64,000 nucleotides of DNA, taken from positions 2,501 through 66,500 of the forward strand of contig CAJNDS010000796.1 of assembly GCA_905221605.1 (NCBI GenBank), written 5' to 3'. Under the pieces are notes generated by a model. The model did no database searches, was not told the DNA's origin, and saw only the letters and a list, made by a program, of their open reading frames with translations. This DNA comes from Symbiodinium natans (lineage: Eukaryota > Sar > Dinophyceae > Suessiales > Symbiodiniaceae). How positions within the stretch are numbered: position 1 is the first letter of the stretch; every line of letters begins with the position of its first letter. Shown in pieces: positions 42,192-51,276 of the stretch. The position numbers were made by a program, and so were the translations under genes.

Positions 42192-42809
42192 TCAGTTAGG
42201 CCCCAAGCGTCGCGTCGCCTCAGGGCCAGGCCTGCGTTTGACCTTAGCTTGAGCTCGCGGCTTGGCCTTGGCCTTAGCACCAGCGGCCTTAAGCCGGGCC
42301 CACTCAAGTTGACGCTTGGTGGGTGCCAGTTTCAGCTCCACCAGCTCCTCTATTGCATCCGTGCTGAGTCCCGAGTGGAGCAGGAACTCCTGTGCCTCCG
42401 CCGGATTTTCCCTAAGTCGGAGCCACCACATGCGCTTGCGCATCCTAACCAGAGGCTTAGTTTGCAAACGAGCAAGACGCTCGTCGCAGGTGAGGTACCT
42501 CACCTTCGCATCTTCATGCTGCAAATGCGACAAACATCGCCGACAGTAGACCAAGCAGCCCCGCTCGGTAGCCCTAGCCGGCCTGTATGTGAAAATGTCA
42601 TGAGTCTCATGTTTTTCTTTCCTGTGTTTAACAAACTTGGCAGTCTGAGCACGGCTAACCCCTCGTTTCCTTTGGGGCTTTCCCAGGCGTTTTTTTACAG
42701 AAAGGGAACGGGGAGTTTCCTGGGGGTGGGCCAAGGCGATGCGTCGTCTGACAGCACGCTTGTGGTCTTGCGCAGGGAGCGCGCATGTCGCTGGCCTGCA
42801 CCACCTCAC
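42192..42809 (-). CDS. LINE basic/cysteine region before the endonuclease
   Basis: Continuation of the finger region after a frame change near 42.8 kb: SLSVKKRLGKPQRKRG, then CRRCLSHLQHEDAKVRYLTC (possible second metal-binding site), then helical WWLRLRENPAEAQEF and a Lys/Ala-rich tail ending in TGA. Probably a nucleic-acid-binding part of ORF1 or of the linker. Same frame as the endonuclease, so one nonsense mutation may be all that separates them. Confidence 0.6.
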   Translation of the reverse strand: MRWCRPATCALPAQDHKRAVRRRIALAHPQETPRSLSVKKRLGKPQRKRGVSRAQTAKFVKHRKEKHETHDIFTYRPARATERGCLVYCRRCLSHLQHEDAKVRYLTCDERLARLQTKPLVRMRKRMWWLRLRENPAEAQEFLLHSGLSTDAIEELVELKLAPTKRQLEWARLKAAGAKAKAKPRAQAKVKRRPGPEATRRLGPN

Positions 42810-43389
42810 TTTCCTTAGTCCGGCGTGGCACCTGAATCAAGCGGAGGTTGAACGTAGGGTGCCTCGAGGCCATGTGATGCTTTTTGGAGCCTGCAAGGCC
42901 CGAAGACGAGTGACCCTTTATGAGAGCCTGACACACTGGACAATGCCAGTGCCACCGGTCGACCGGCGGCTCCTCAGTTTCAGACTCCGTGGCGACCTCA
43001 CGGAGTCTGGCCTGACGTGAGTCCTCTGAGGCCGCAGAAGCAGCAGACGCGTCCCGACCACCACAGTAGCTTCGCAGAGTGAGGTAAGCCTTGCGCTTTC
43101 CATCCAAACGTCTCCTCTGGGGTTCCTGCCCAAGTTGAGCGCCTGATGGCACTTGCGGCTCATTCCGCTGAGGTCCCGGCACCGTGTCTTCCGAGACATT
43201 GACCGCATCCTTGGCAACGGGCCTAAGCCGTGCCGTTAAGGCAGCCTGGCTGCCCCGATCCGTGTTCTTAGACGAAGCAGCAGCTGTGGCCCGGGCCTTG
43301 TCACAGGCAGGGCCTACCGGCCGCAGCCAGTGTGAAAAATTCTCTTCTGACGCAGTCAGAACCTTGCGGTGCAAAACTGCCCGGGGCAT
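42655..43389 (-). CDS. LINE zinc-finger region
   Basis: HCPVCQ (Cys150, Cys153) followed by KKHHMASRH (His171/172, His177) forms a C2H2-like finger, common in the nucleic-acid-binding ORF1 part of LINEs. Before it a WLRPV/RLRPV phrase is repeated (SHWLRPVGP, TARLRPVAK), continuing one at the end of the OTU frame (SAWLRPVKR), so the coding sequence crosses from the previous frame here. Useful sense coding ends near 42.8 kb, where frame changes again. Confidence 0.65.
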   Translation of the reverse strand: MPRAVLHRKVLTASEENFSHWLRPVGPACDKARATAAASSKNTDRGSQAALTARLRPVAKDAVNVSEDTVPGPQRNEPQVPSGAQLGQEPQRRRLDGKRKAYLTLRSYCGGRDASAASAASEDSRQARLREVATESETEEPPVDRWHWHCPVCQALIKGHSSSGLAGSKKHHMASRHPTFNLRLIQVPRRTKESEVVQASDMRAPCARPQACCQTTHRLGPPPGNSPFPFCKKTPGKAPKETRG

Positions 43390-45529
43390 CTTCAGGAACC
43401 AAACGGTCCCTCTTCACCGGTCTGAGCCAGGCCGAAAGGTTCGAGGATCGAGAGTCATCTGCAGGTTCACATGACTTGGTCGAGCGACATCCTTTCCTTC
43501 CTCCACCATGAAAGGACACGACAACATCATCGGCAGTTGGTTCGAAATCCTTCCAGCTCGGTGGCATCTTAACTCCTGACGGCAAGGTGGTGAAGTGTCC
43601 ATGTCGAAGAAACAGGCACACGGGAGGTCCCTTGGAGGCTGACGGTGGCTGTATACGTGCCATAAACTTCCATTGGTTGGCAACAAACTTCCAAACCACA
43701 ATATCACACAGCAGCACTCTAGAAGCCGCCATGCACATGTAGTGGTCCACCCACTTGGTGGGACGAGCAACACTGTCAAGGTAACCGCCGGCGGAGTTCG
43801 GACATGGGCCGCCTTCAGTGCTTTCCGTGCTGTCCGGATCTGCACTCCATGCATCCCTCCAGCCTTTGTTTTCCTGAAGCCACAGGTGAACTTTGACTCG
43901 AAGACTTTGAGCAAGCTTGGCAATCTTGGCCTGCACTTGATCAGCGGGGATCCCGTTGCGCAATGCTTGCGTGGCCGCTAAACAGCGGAGGCCACAGTCA
44001 CCGCCATTACTACCATAGTCCTGGACAGGTACTCCGTGCGGGCCTGGACCCTGTGCTGGCGGAGGCTTGGCGGTCTTAGCTTTAGGCAAGCTGCGAGACA
44101 CGTCCTCAGCGGCCTGCTCAGCCGGGCGTTTAGAAGCATGAGCCTCCCCACCCTCTTCCTTGTCCACATCCATGGCGGGCTGGGCAGCAGGATCCTCAGC
44201 TGAGACCTTTTCGGCATCAGGATCCTCATCAGTGCCCTTCTCTTCTTCAGTGGCACGAGCCTCCGAAGGTGGTCGTTTCCCTTGCAAAGCCCCCCCCGTG
44301 CGAGACGCCCACAGGGGAGTGGACTCAGGTTTAGGCACCGTCTTTTTCCATGGGGTGATGGTCAAGGGCCGCCCTTCCTCCAAAGCAAGGATAAAGCAAT
44401 CCTCTTTACACGACTCTGGGCGAACCGCAGCGAAAGTCCAGACACCCCCAGGCCGAGCCGGCGGTTGGACGTCTTTAGGGACCCTCCATTGGTGCAACTC
44501 CAACATACGCTGGAACTGGGCAGGCGTCCAGTGTTTAGGAACTTGGCGAGCCGCCCAGCGCTTCCTGAGCCCTTCAGCAGCAGTTTCCGGCACTGCCACA
44601 CCTACCAAACCCAGGCTCGCGCGCCCTCCCCTGCGAAAAGCCAGAAAGGTACTAGCAGCTTCAGCATGCTTCTTGGCTGTCTGCAGATAAGTGCCGGGCT
44701 TCACCTTATCATCCCTGGGCAACCAGCGAACGCTCTGAGCAGGCGTTCCAGCCTTCGGGCGTCCCAAAGCAAAGAAGACCCCTCTTTCCCCGGAGAGCGC
44801 CAAAACCTCAGCGGTCTGTGAGGGCGGGACTTTAAGAAACCCTATCACAGCAGCTTCTCGCGTTTCAGCATGCCAGCCAAAACTTCGCGTCCACATGCCT
44901 TCCGGCAGAATCTCTTCCAGGAGCCGACCCGGCTTGCTCTGGACCAGCTGCCAGTCTGGAGCTGACAGAAATTCTTGCGGACAGACGACCCTGACAGTTT
45001 CTTGCTTTTCTTTAGCAGCAAGCTCCACGGGACAGTCAGCAACAAAAGGTTCCTTTCCCCACTCAGGGAGAGCGGCGTTCAGAGGAACCACACTGGCCTT
45101 ACACCATTCCCCATTGTGCAACTGCACCCACTTGTAAACCCAGTTCATATCAGGCTGCGGGAGGGGAACCACTTCAAGGCAGACAAGAGCAAACGCCTTG
45201 GTAATCCCGTGCGCACACGCGAGAGCCCGAAGCTTGCGAGCTTCAGCGGGCGTGATCACCAAAAGGTCAGCTTCAGGGTCCTCCCCTGCATCAAGAGCAG
45301 CAGAGACTTTCCCAAAGGAACCGACTTTACCCGGCCACCAAACCTGGTTGACCCTCCGAGGCAGTTTCTGGGCGGTGGGCGGGCCGCCCTTACTCTTGCC
45401 TTTACCCGGAGGCCTGGTAGGCGCCCCACCAACAGCAGCCCCGTCTCCCTTGGAGCCCCCCGGAGGAGCAGAAGGGCCAAGGCGAGGAGCACGAGGCTCA
45501 CTACCGGCACTTGGTTTTTTGCACAGCAT
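43301..45529 (-). CDS. LINE OTU-like cysteine protease frame
   Basis: 742 codons. After a Pro/Gly-rich start and a long N-terminal region, residues about 500-660 read YGSNGGDCGLRCLA (catalytic Cys512 with preceding Asp) and LRHGHFTTL (His643/His645). This is the D-x-C...H-(F/Y) pattern of OTU-type cysteine proteases, which cleave ubiquitin chains in cells and are carried by several retroelements. Acidic Glu/Lys-rich linker at about 430-480. The beginning overlaps the previous frame at a run of six A (45,516 region), where a one-base shift links them. Function as a processing protease or deubiquitinase is inference. Confidence 0.72.
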   Translation of the reverse strand: MLCKKPSAGSEPRAPRLGPSAPPGGSKGDGAAVGGAPTRPPGKGKSKGGPPTAQKLPRRVNQVWWPGKVGSFGKVSAALDAGEDPEADLLVITPAEARKLRALACAHGITKAFALVCLEVVPLPQPDMNWVYKWVQLHNGEWCKASVVPLNAALPEWGKEPFVADCPVELAAKEKQETVRVVCPQEFLSAPDWQLVQSKPGRLLEEILPEGMWTRSFGWHAETREAAVIGFLKVPPSQTAEVLALSGERGVFFALGRPKAGTPAQSVRWLPRDDKVKPGTYLQTAKKHAEAASTFLAFRRGGRASLGLVGVAVPETAAEGLRKRWAARQVPKHWTPAQFQRMLELHQWRVPKDVQPPARPGGVWTFAAVRPESCKEDCFILALEEGRPLTITPWKKTVPKPESTPLWASRTGGALQGKRPPSEARATEEEKGTDEDPDAEKVSAEDPAAQPAMDVDKEEGGEAHASKRPAEQAAEDVSRSLPKAKTAKPPPAQGPGPHGVPVQDYGSNGGDCGLRCLAATQALRNGIPADQVQAKIAKLAQSLRVKVHLWLQENKGWRDAWSADPDSTESTEGGPCPNSAGGYLDSVARPTKWVDHYMCMAASRVLLCDIVVWKFVANQWKFMARIQPPSASKGPPVCLFLRHGHFTTLPSGVKMPPSWKDFEPTADDVVVSFHGGGRKGCRSTKSCEPADDSRSSNLSAWLRPVKRDRLVPEDAPGSFAPQGSDCVRREFFTLAAAGRPCL

Positions 45530-45770
45530 TTAGAATGCCACGCACCCTACCAACAATGCCATGCGCCCCATATGTTTCGCAATCCAGGAGGAGCGCCTTC
45601 AGTTGCGCCAGAACACTACGCTCATCACTCGTGTCTTCAGCCCAATGGACTGTCCTGTGCCCCTGTGTCCATTCTGAAGCAGTGGGCGCCTTTTTGAGGC
45701 CGGCGCCTACGCGGAGTTTGCCATTCATTGGCTTCCGGCTTGTCATCTTCCAAATCAGGCATCCTAGCAA
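45501..45770 (-). CDS. LINE bridging frame between membrane region and OTU frame
   Basis: Short frame whose sequence (VHWAEDTSDERSVLAQLKAL then CETYGAHGIVGRVRGILNAV) fits as the continuation of the preceding region after a one-base shift near 45.7 kb. It runs into the OTU frame at AAAAAA. Two successive one-base shifts suggest either indel decay or recoding at homopolymers. Confidence 0.55.
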   Translation of the reverse strand: MLGCLIWKMTSRKPMNGKLRVGAGLKKAPTASEWTQGHRTVHWAEDTSDERSVLAQLKALLLDCETYGAHGIVGRVRGILNAVQKTKCR

Positions 45771-47075
45771 AAAGGTCTTGCAGCCCTTGCAAAATGAAAT
45801 TTTCTTGACGCTGTCTCTTAGTGACCTGTTCGCCAGCCGGTCCAGGATTGCTGGCTTCTCCTATTCTCCAGCCCAGCCAAGGATTCCAATCCTGGTTGGC
45901 AGCGTACAAGTGCAACCCAAGCTGCACTCCTCCTAAACACTCTGGGTGTAGCAGGAGCCACAGGGAGAAGTATGCTACGAAGGCCAAACCAACCGAGGCG
46001 GCCCTAACAACACCAAGGTAACTGACCCTGAAAGGAGACCGAAAATCCCCCAACTGAGGCCCGTGCAGGTCCTGGCTAGTGTCGTTTGTCAATGTTTGAC
46101 GATCGACATCCGACTCACAAGACATGTCTTCAGCTGCGTTCCAGGTATGAGACGAAGCATTGCCTGTGGGCATGTGTCCACTTCGCCATCGTAGCTGTCT
46201 CAAAGTTCTAAAGCATTTAGCGCGCATCCGACAGCGCATCCTCGCTGCTTTGACACGGCGCACATGCCTACTTCCCTGTCCCAGAACCCGGCATAGCCCA
46301 ACACGCAGTAGCCTACACGAGGCCACAAGGCCACGGCGGCCTCCCAGTCTGTGTTGGACCCCTAGCTTCACGGGTTTAGACTCTTGATTCTGAGGCTGTG
46401 GAGGAGTCGACTTGCGCAACCTATTCCGGACGCGCATGGCTCCCACAGCTTCGGTTGTGCCACTCACCCCAAATGGGGTGTGACCAAACAGTGTAGCATG
46501 ACGCATCCACACGCCAAGCGTCGCAGTAGCGACCAAAGCGAAAAGGTAGAAGCCGTCAGAAAAATCAGCCCCGTCCCGCCCGACAACAGGCAAACCACAA
46601 AGCATGGTGCGAAGCTGAACGACAACATAGTGCAAGCGAGGCCCGACATGGACTTCGCCTTCAGGAACCTTGTCTCGGCTCCAGTCAAGGCCCTCATGCA
46701 CGGTGCTGTTGGACCACACCACCATGGCGTCAGCACGCATGAGGGACCGTTGCTTTGCAACGGGGGGCCAGGTTGGCCACGGTTTAGATGCATCCAAGTT
46801 GCCTGTCACATTGGAGGTTTGGGCACTAGCACTACCAACCAAAAGGGCAAACATCAAGAGGTGGAAGGGCCGGGAAAGGGAACGGGAACGGCTCCGACTA
46901 CTCACCTCTTGATTCTTCACTGAGCTCTTTGCCTCCTTTGAGGTCTTCAATGATTTCTTTGATTTTTCTTGCGATCCCTGGGGCAGGGATCTGTCCTGAC
47001 GACTTCGCTCCGAGGCCGGTCCAATGCCTCGGCCCGCTTCTGCCAAGCTGCCGCAGGGGGCGTCGTCATAGAAGC
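45637..47075 (-). CDS. LINE N-terminal membrane-segment region with GEASNPGP
   Basis: A basic/Ser-rich start is followed by a hydrophobic segment LLMFALLVGSASA at about 78-90 (signal-like), a second at about 180 (FYLFALVATATLGV), a Cys/Arg-rich stretch, and a third AASVGLAFVAYFSLWLLL at about 372-390. GEASNPGP follows at 411-418 (45838-45861), and the text after it is soluble. SNPGP resembles the ribosome-skipping 2A core, though the DxE part is absent. The frame is open to 47091 without ATG; the true start is downstream of the flanking repeat and not determined. Confidence 0.6.
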
Positions 47076-47090
47076 GGGGGAAACATCCCA
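47076..47090. repeat. Right copy of LINE-flanking 15-bp direct repeat
   Basis: GGGGGAAACATCCCA, identical to 38386-38400; marks the LINE 5' boundary (minus strand). Host-type degenerate repeats resume immediately to the right. Confidence 0.7.
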
Positions 47091-47440
47091 AGGCGAAACC
47101 ATAAGTCCCGAGCCCTTGAACCCCGAGCCCATGAGCCTCTCACACCGCACACTCGGAAATTAAAATGCCCTGAAACCCCGAGCCCATGAAACCCCGAGCC
47201 CATGCGCCTCTAAACCTCCAACACCCCAACTCAAGAACCCTGAGCCCTCAGGCCCCGAAGATCGCAATGCACCCTACACCCTAAACCCTGAACCCGAAGC
47301 CCTAAAGCTCTAAAAACCCCTGATGCATCCTAAACGCCTTGAATCCCAAAACCCCAAACTAAGACCCTAAAAACCCTAAGACCCTAAAAACCCTAAGACC
47401 CTAAAAACCCTAAGGCCCTAAGACCCAAAAACCCTAAGAC

Positions 47441-47486
47441 CCTCGCACTCCACCGGCCTTGCGCGGGACTGGGGCACCGAGGCGAG
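47441..47486 (-). CDS. Candidate exon (LASVPQSRARPVECE)
   Basis: 46-nt minus-strand island with acceptor CCAGATGCAG and donor GAGG|GTCTTAGGG. Good borders, but it ends in phase 1 while the next supported CNB exon starts in phase 0, so it may be alternative or belong with unlisted exons at 47.8 and 47.9 kb (GYQQKVGTSEQITACLRERT; CIPWEYEEAQAA). Confidence 0.4.
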
Positions 47487-48159
47487 CTGCATCTGGTCGC
47501 AGGGTTCAGAGTTCAGGGTTTAGGGTTTGTTTAGGGTTTAGGGTTTAGAATAGGGTTTGGGTTTAGGGTTGAGGGTTTAGAGTGTAGGGTTTAGGATTTA
47601 GGGTTTAGGGTTTAGGGATTAGGGCTTAGGGATTAGGGGGTTTGAGGGGGGTAAGGGGGGGGGTATATAGAGGAGCTTCGAGTTTAGGGTTTTGGGCCTT
47701 GGTGGTTCTCTGGGGCAACCCTAGGGTGTTGGGGGTCTAGGGTCTTGGGGGTTTAGGGGTGTCTGCGGCCAAGGTCAGGTTCAGGGCTGTTCGTTCTCGT
47801 AAGCAGGCTGTGATCTGCTCAGACGTCCCAACCTTTTGCTGGTAGCCTAAACCCTAAACCCTAAACTCTGAACCCAAAACCCAAAACAATTGAACTCTCT
47901 GAAAGTTAAACCCGAACTACGCTGCCTGAGCCTCTTCGTACTCCCAAGGGATGCATCGATGAGCCCTAAACCCTAAACCCTAAACCCTAAACCGCAGACC
48001 TTAAACCCTAAACCCTAAACCCTGGCAGTTGCTGTCCAGTTTGTGGCGCGCCGGACTTAGCCTTTTAGGGCTTGCGGTATTTTTAGCCCAGGACTGGTCT
48101 GTGGTGAGGGTTTCGTAGGGTTTAGGGTTTAGGGTTTAGGGTTTAGGGTTTAGGGTTCA

Positions 48160-48600
48160 GGGTGGGTTTGGCCCCGAAACGCCTAAGCCTCCAAAGCCCG
48201 ACATCCGAGGGTTTTAGAGGTTCACGGCATGTATCGATTGGTCTGAAAATTCCGTCAACAGGTCCATGCTGGATGTGGCTAGAAAGATACGCGTTGAGTC
48301 GAAACGTTGCCGTGCCAGTGTTCAAAGTTGAACCCTAAACCCCTTAACCTCGACAGTACACCCCTAACACCCCTAAGCACCCCTAAACCCTACACCTGAA
48401 CCGGGAGCTTCTGCCTTACTCAACACTCTTGCTGTAACAATGAAGTGTTATTTACTATAAGAGAACCAAGGCATTGAAAAGAGCAACTCTGCTGAACATT
48501 CAGTGATGCGCACCACACAACGAGAATAGCAAAACGCTGAACAGAAAGCTTAGGAGCAATAAAACAACCAAATCCAGTATACCTGAAACCCGAAACCCTA
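48160..48600. other. Unique segment, no supported gene
   Basis: A minus frame at 48,143-48,325 (LNAYLSSHIQHGPVDGIFRP) is open. 48,400-48,590 is AT-rich without motifs or repeats. Confidence 0.35.
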
Positions 48601-48638
48601 AAACCTTAACCGCACTCAACAGCCCGGTTGGACCCAAC

Positions 48639-48694
48639 CTGTCCCTGCGCAAGGTAGAGACCCACGTATCCGGAGAGGACCAGATAGCAAGCGC
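48639..48694 (-). CDS. CNB-domain exon (ACYLVLSGYVGLYLAQGQ)
   Basis: 56-nt exon; acceptor TTAGTTGGCAG, donor GGACAG|GTTGGG. Its first two bases complete the Gly of QGDPPG from exon 49111-49156, giving VLFKQGDPPG-ACYLVLSGYV. That is the signature early beta-roll of a cyclic-nucleotide-binding domain (qGdxxxxxYxVLsGxV). Ends in phase 0. Confidence 0.88.
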
Positions 48695-49110
48695 CTGCCA
48701 ACTAAGACTTGCTAGCGGGTTTACCCAGGGTTGAGGGTCTACATAGGTTAGCGCTTAGGGCTTAGGGCTTCGGGCTTCGGGCTGAGGGTTTCTAGAGTTT
48801 GGGGCTTAGGGCTTATTGGGGTTTAGGGCTCGAGGGTTTTCCGAACCCTTAACCAGGGCTTAACCTTTAAAGCAAAGGGTTTAGGTGCATACAGTTTAGG
48901 GCTTGCAGCAAGTCAGCACCCTTGAGGTTACCTTTGCGTTCTTAAAGCCTGAAACCCCTCACCCTTGCCTACCAAATGCATCCGAAGTCGTGAGCCCTAA
49001 CCCTACACCCCAGACGACAAGCTCCATGAAGTCCTAAACCCTAGCCCTAAACCCTAGCCCTAAACCCTAAACCCGACCCCTAAACCCTAACGGAATCCCG
49101 AACTGCTCAC

Positions 49111-49156
49111 CTGGTGGATCCCCCTGCTTGAAAAGCACACGGCCCGCTGGGAAGTC
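49111..49156 (-). CDS. CNB-domain exon (DFPAGRVLFKQGDPP)
   Basis: 46-nt exon with near-perfect borders: acceptor TTCCTGTGCGTGCAG, donor CACCAG|GTGAGC. FxAGxVLFxQGDPPG opens the CNB beta-roll. Followed in phase by 48639-48694. CCCTAAA repeats lie on the low side and degenerate TTTAGGG on the high side, as at most exons. Confidence 0.9.
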
Positions 49157-49536
49157 CTGCACGCACAGGAACATAGTTCAGGGGGGTGTGGGGTTTAGGA
49201 GTTTGGCGTTGAGGACTAAGGGGTTTTTGCGTTTCGGGTGCGGGTTTTTTGGGGGGTTTCTTACTAGAATCCTGGTTTTTGGAGCCTGAAAAACGGGGCA
49301 CCTCTACCTTCGGAAACCCTCCATGCAGGGCTGAGGCTTTCACAACTTCTGAACCTCCCCGAGCCTGGGTTCACTAAACAACCTAAACAACATGAGGGGT
49401 TGCAGGGGGGCGAACTTACGCAGAAAGGAACAGCATTAGCAAAGAAGATGATCCGAGAATGAGCCTGCATCTCCTTTTCATCTCGGGATCAGAAGTTGCA
49501 GCCCCGCAGCTCCGGTTGGGGAGGGCGGGGCAGTAG

Positions 49537-49615
49537 AGGGTTTAGGGTTTAGGGTTTAGGGTTTAGGGTTTAGGGTTTAGGGTTTAGGGTTTAGGGTTTA
49601 GGGTTTAGGGTTTAG
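49537..49615 (+). repeat. TTTAGGG telomere-like array
   Basis: Eleven near-perfect units, in the intron upstream (coding sense) of exon 49111-49156. Confidence 0.9.
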
Positions 49616-50143
49616 GGGCGGGGTGTTGGCTGTACACGGTTCTCAAAGCCAGCAATCCTCGGCTTTGAAGCTGGGCCATCCCCACAAAGCGAACCCCTAA
49701 ACCCCCCAAACCCCTAGAACCCCGAAACTACCAAACCCAAGGCCCAGCAAAACTCAAAGCTCCTGACAGTCTTTTTTGGGTTTAAGGTGCTGTTGAAGGT
49801 TTGTAGGGCTTTGTAGGATCCTGAAGGGCATAGGGTTTCGGGTTTGGGAGTTAGGGTCTAGAGTCTAGGGTCTAGGGCTGTTGGCGCAGGTTAGGGTCGT
49901 GGGCTTCGGGCTCAAGGTTTAGGATTTGAGATGGTTCAAGGTTCAGGGCCACGCTGACTACTTCTATACAAGATCCTAAACCCTAAACCCTAAAACCTAA
50001 ACCCTAAACCCTAAACCCCAAAAACCCTAAACCCTAAACCCCAAAAACCCTAAACCCTAAACCCCAAACCCCAAAAACCCTAAACCCTAAACCCCAAAAA
50101 CCCTAAACCCTAAACCCGACACCCTAAACCCTAAACCCTAAAC

Positions 50144-50239
50144 CCTCCAACTTCCGAACTGCAACATTGCGGGCGCAGGGCTGCGCCTGGACCGTGGCCG
50201 CGGACAGCACGTCCGCGAAACAGGCCGGGGGGAGGTCCT
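50144..50239 (-). CDS. Likely CNB-gene exon (DLPPACFADVLSAATVQ)
   Basis: About 96 nt; acceptor ACCATCCGCAG. Encodes DLPPACFADVLSAATVQAQP and on to CARNVAVRKLE. The LPPxxFxxVL helix fits the start of a CNB domain just before DFPAGRVLFKQGD. The 3' end is either GTTCGG at 50,159 (phase 0, matching 49111-49156) or GTTTAGGG at about 50,143; the first fits the phase. Confidence 0.6.
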
Positions 50240-50274
50240 CTGCGGATGGTCCCTGAAACCCTAAAACCCTGAAA

Positions 50275-50660
50275 CCCTAAAACCCTTGAACCCTAAAACC
50301 CTTAACCCTAAACCCTTAACCCTAAGCCCTAAACCCTAAACCCTAATGTACTCCCAACTGCAACAAAAGCAGACATGCAAAAGCACGGGGCCAGACAGCG
50401 CACCTTTCTGAAACCCCCAAGCCCTTTGCCCAGGCAGTTCAAGTTCGAGGCGTGACAAGGCTAGGGTCCCTAAAGCCCTGAACACCGGTCCCAGGGAACG
50501 TCTTGTGAAATGGTTTAAGGTTCTAGGGTTTAGGGTTTAGGGTTTAGGGTTTAGGGCTTAGGGTTTAGGGCTTAGGGTTTAGGGCTTAGGGCTTAGGGCT
50601 TAGGGCTTAGGATTTAAGGCTTAGGGGGCTTAGGGCTTAGGGCTTAGGGTTTAGCTGTGC
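50275..50660. other. Degenerate repeats with a weak minus frame
   Basis: Mostly CCCTAAA then GCTTAGGG arrays. Between them (50,395-50,480) a minus frame LSRLELELPGQRAWGFQKGA is open; no firm exon. Confidence 0.3.
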
Positions 50661-50704
50661 CACCCTCTCGACCAACACAGCCCTCCATGCTTCAGCGGAG
50701 GCAC

Positions 50705-50838
50705 GAACAGACTCACCCATCAAACGCAACACCCCAATCCCAAGAAGGAACTGCTCGAAGGTTCATGGGTAGAACAGACTCACCCATCAAACGCAACACC
50801 CCAATCCCAAGAAGGAACTGCTCGAAGGTTCATGGGTA
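50705..50838. repeat. Exact 67-bp tandem duplication with exon-like content
   Basis: 50705-50771 and 50772-50838 are identical. On the minus strand each copy reads TFEQFLLGIGVLRLM up to a consensus GG|GTGAGTCT donor. 67 is not a multiple of three, so both copies cannot be translated in tandem. Duplication of a micro-exon with its donor is the simplest reading; the peptide resembles the EF-hand-adjacent FEEFLxGxxRLxG of dinoflagellate channel proteins, which is only a suggestion. Confidence 0.7.
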
Positions 50839-51214
50839 GTTGAAAGTTAGTTTCTACCTACATTAATAAAGGTTCTCATTTAGGGTACTTTTTTGCTGAG
50901 CAAGAGCACCTTCTACCTCCTTTCCGGAGGAGTCTTAAGCCCCAAAAACCCCAAACCCAAGGCCTCAACCTGAAACTCCTTGTAAGCCCCCCTAAACCCT
51001 GAACTCGAAACCCTCGACCCTCATGCATGACAAGGCCTCAAGGCCTACGGTTTAGGGTTTAGGGTTTAGGCATTTTAGGAAAGTTCGGGATCTTGCGGTT
51101 TAGGGTTGGGGTTTAGGGTTTAGGGTTTATAGGGTTTAGGTACTTTAGGAATATTAAGGATGTTGGGGTTTAGGGTTCGGGCTTGCAACAGCCCAACCCC
51201 CAAAAAACCACAAC

Positions 51215-51276
51215 CGTCAGAGCGCAGGGGGGCCCGGAAGAAGCGGAAGAAGCGAAGCGCCGAGGCCAGCTTCGAC
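51215..51276 (-). CDS. Candidate exon (SALRFFRFFRAPLRS)
   Basis: 62-nt island, acceptor GTCGAAGTAG|G, donor GACG|GTTGTG, 20 codons: SKLASALRFFRFFRAPLRSD. Regularly spaced Arg in a hydrophobic run is reminiscent of channel S4-type segments, but other frames on both strands are open. Confidence 0.35.

Larger units (their letters stand above)
38401..47075 (-). mobile_element. LINE-type non-LTR retrotransposon, near full length, degraded
   Basis: About 8.7 kb. 5' to 3' on the minus strand it encodes a membrane-segment region, an OTU-like protease, a zinc-finger region, an APE-type endonuclease and a reverse transcriptase. It is bounded by an exact 15-bp repeat. Coding runs through five frame changes and one in-frame TGA, so this copy is probably inactive unless some shifts are programmed. 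The 3' end carries an 11-bp hairpin and finishes in CTTCTTCTTCC, not poly-A. Base composition is GC-rich and it lacks telomere-like repeats, unlike all surrounding DNA. It lies in an intron of the CNB gene, antiparallel to none: both read minus. Confidence 0.85.
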
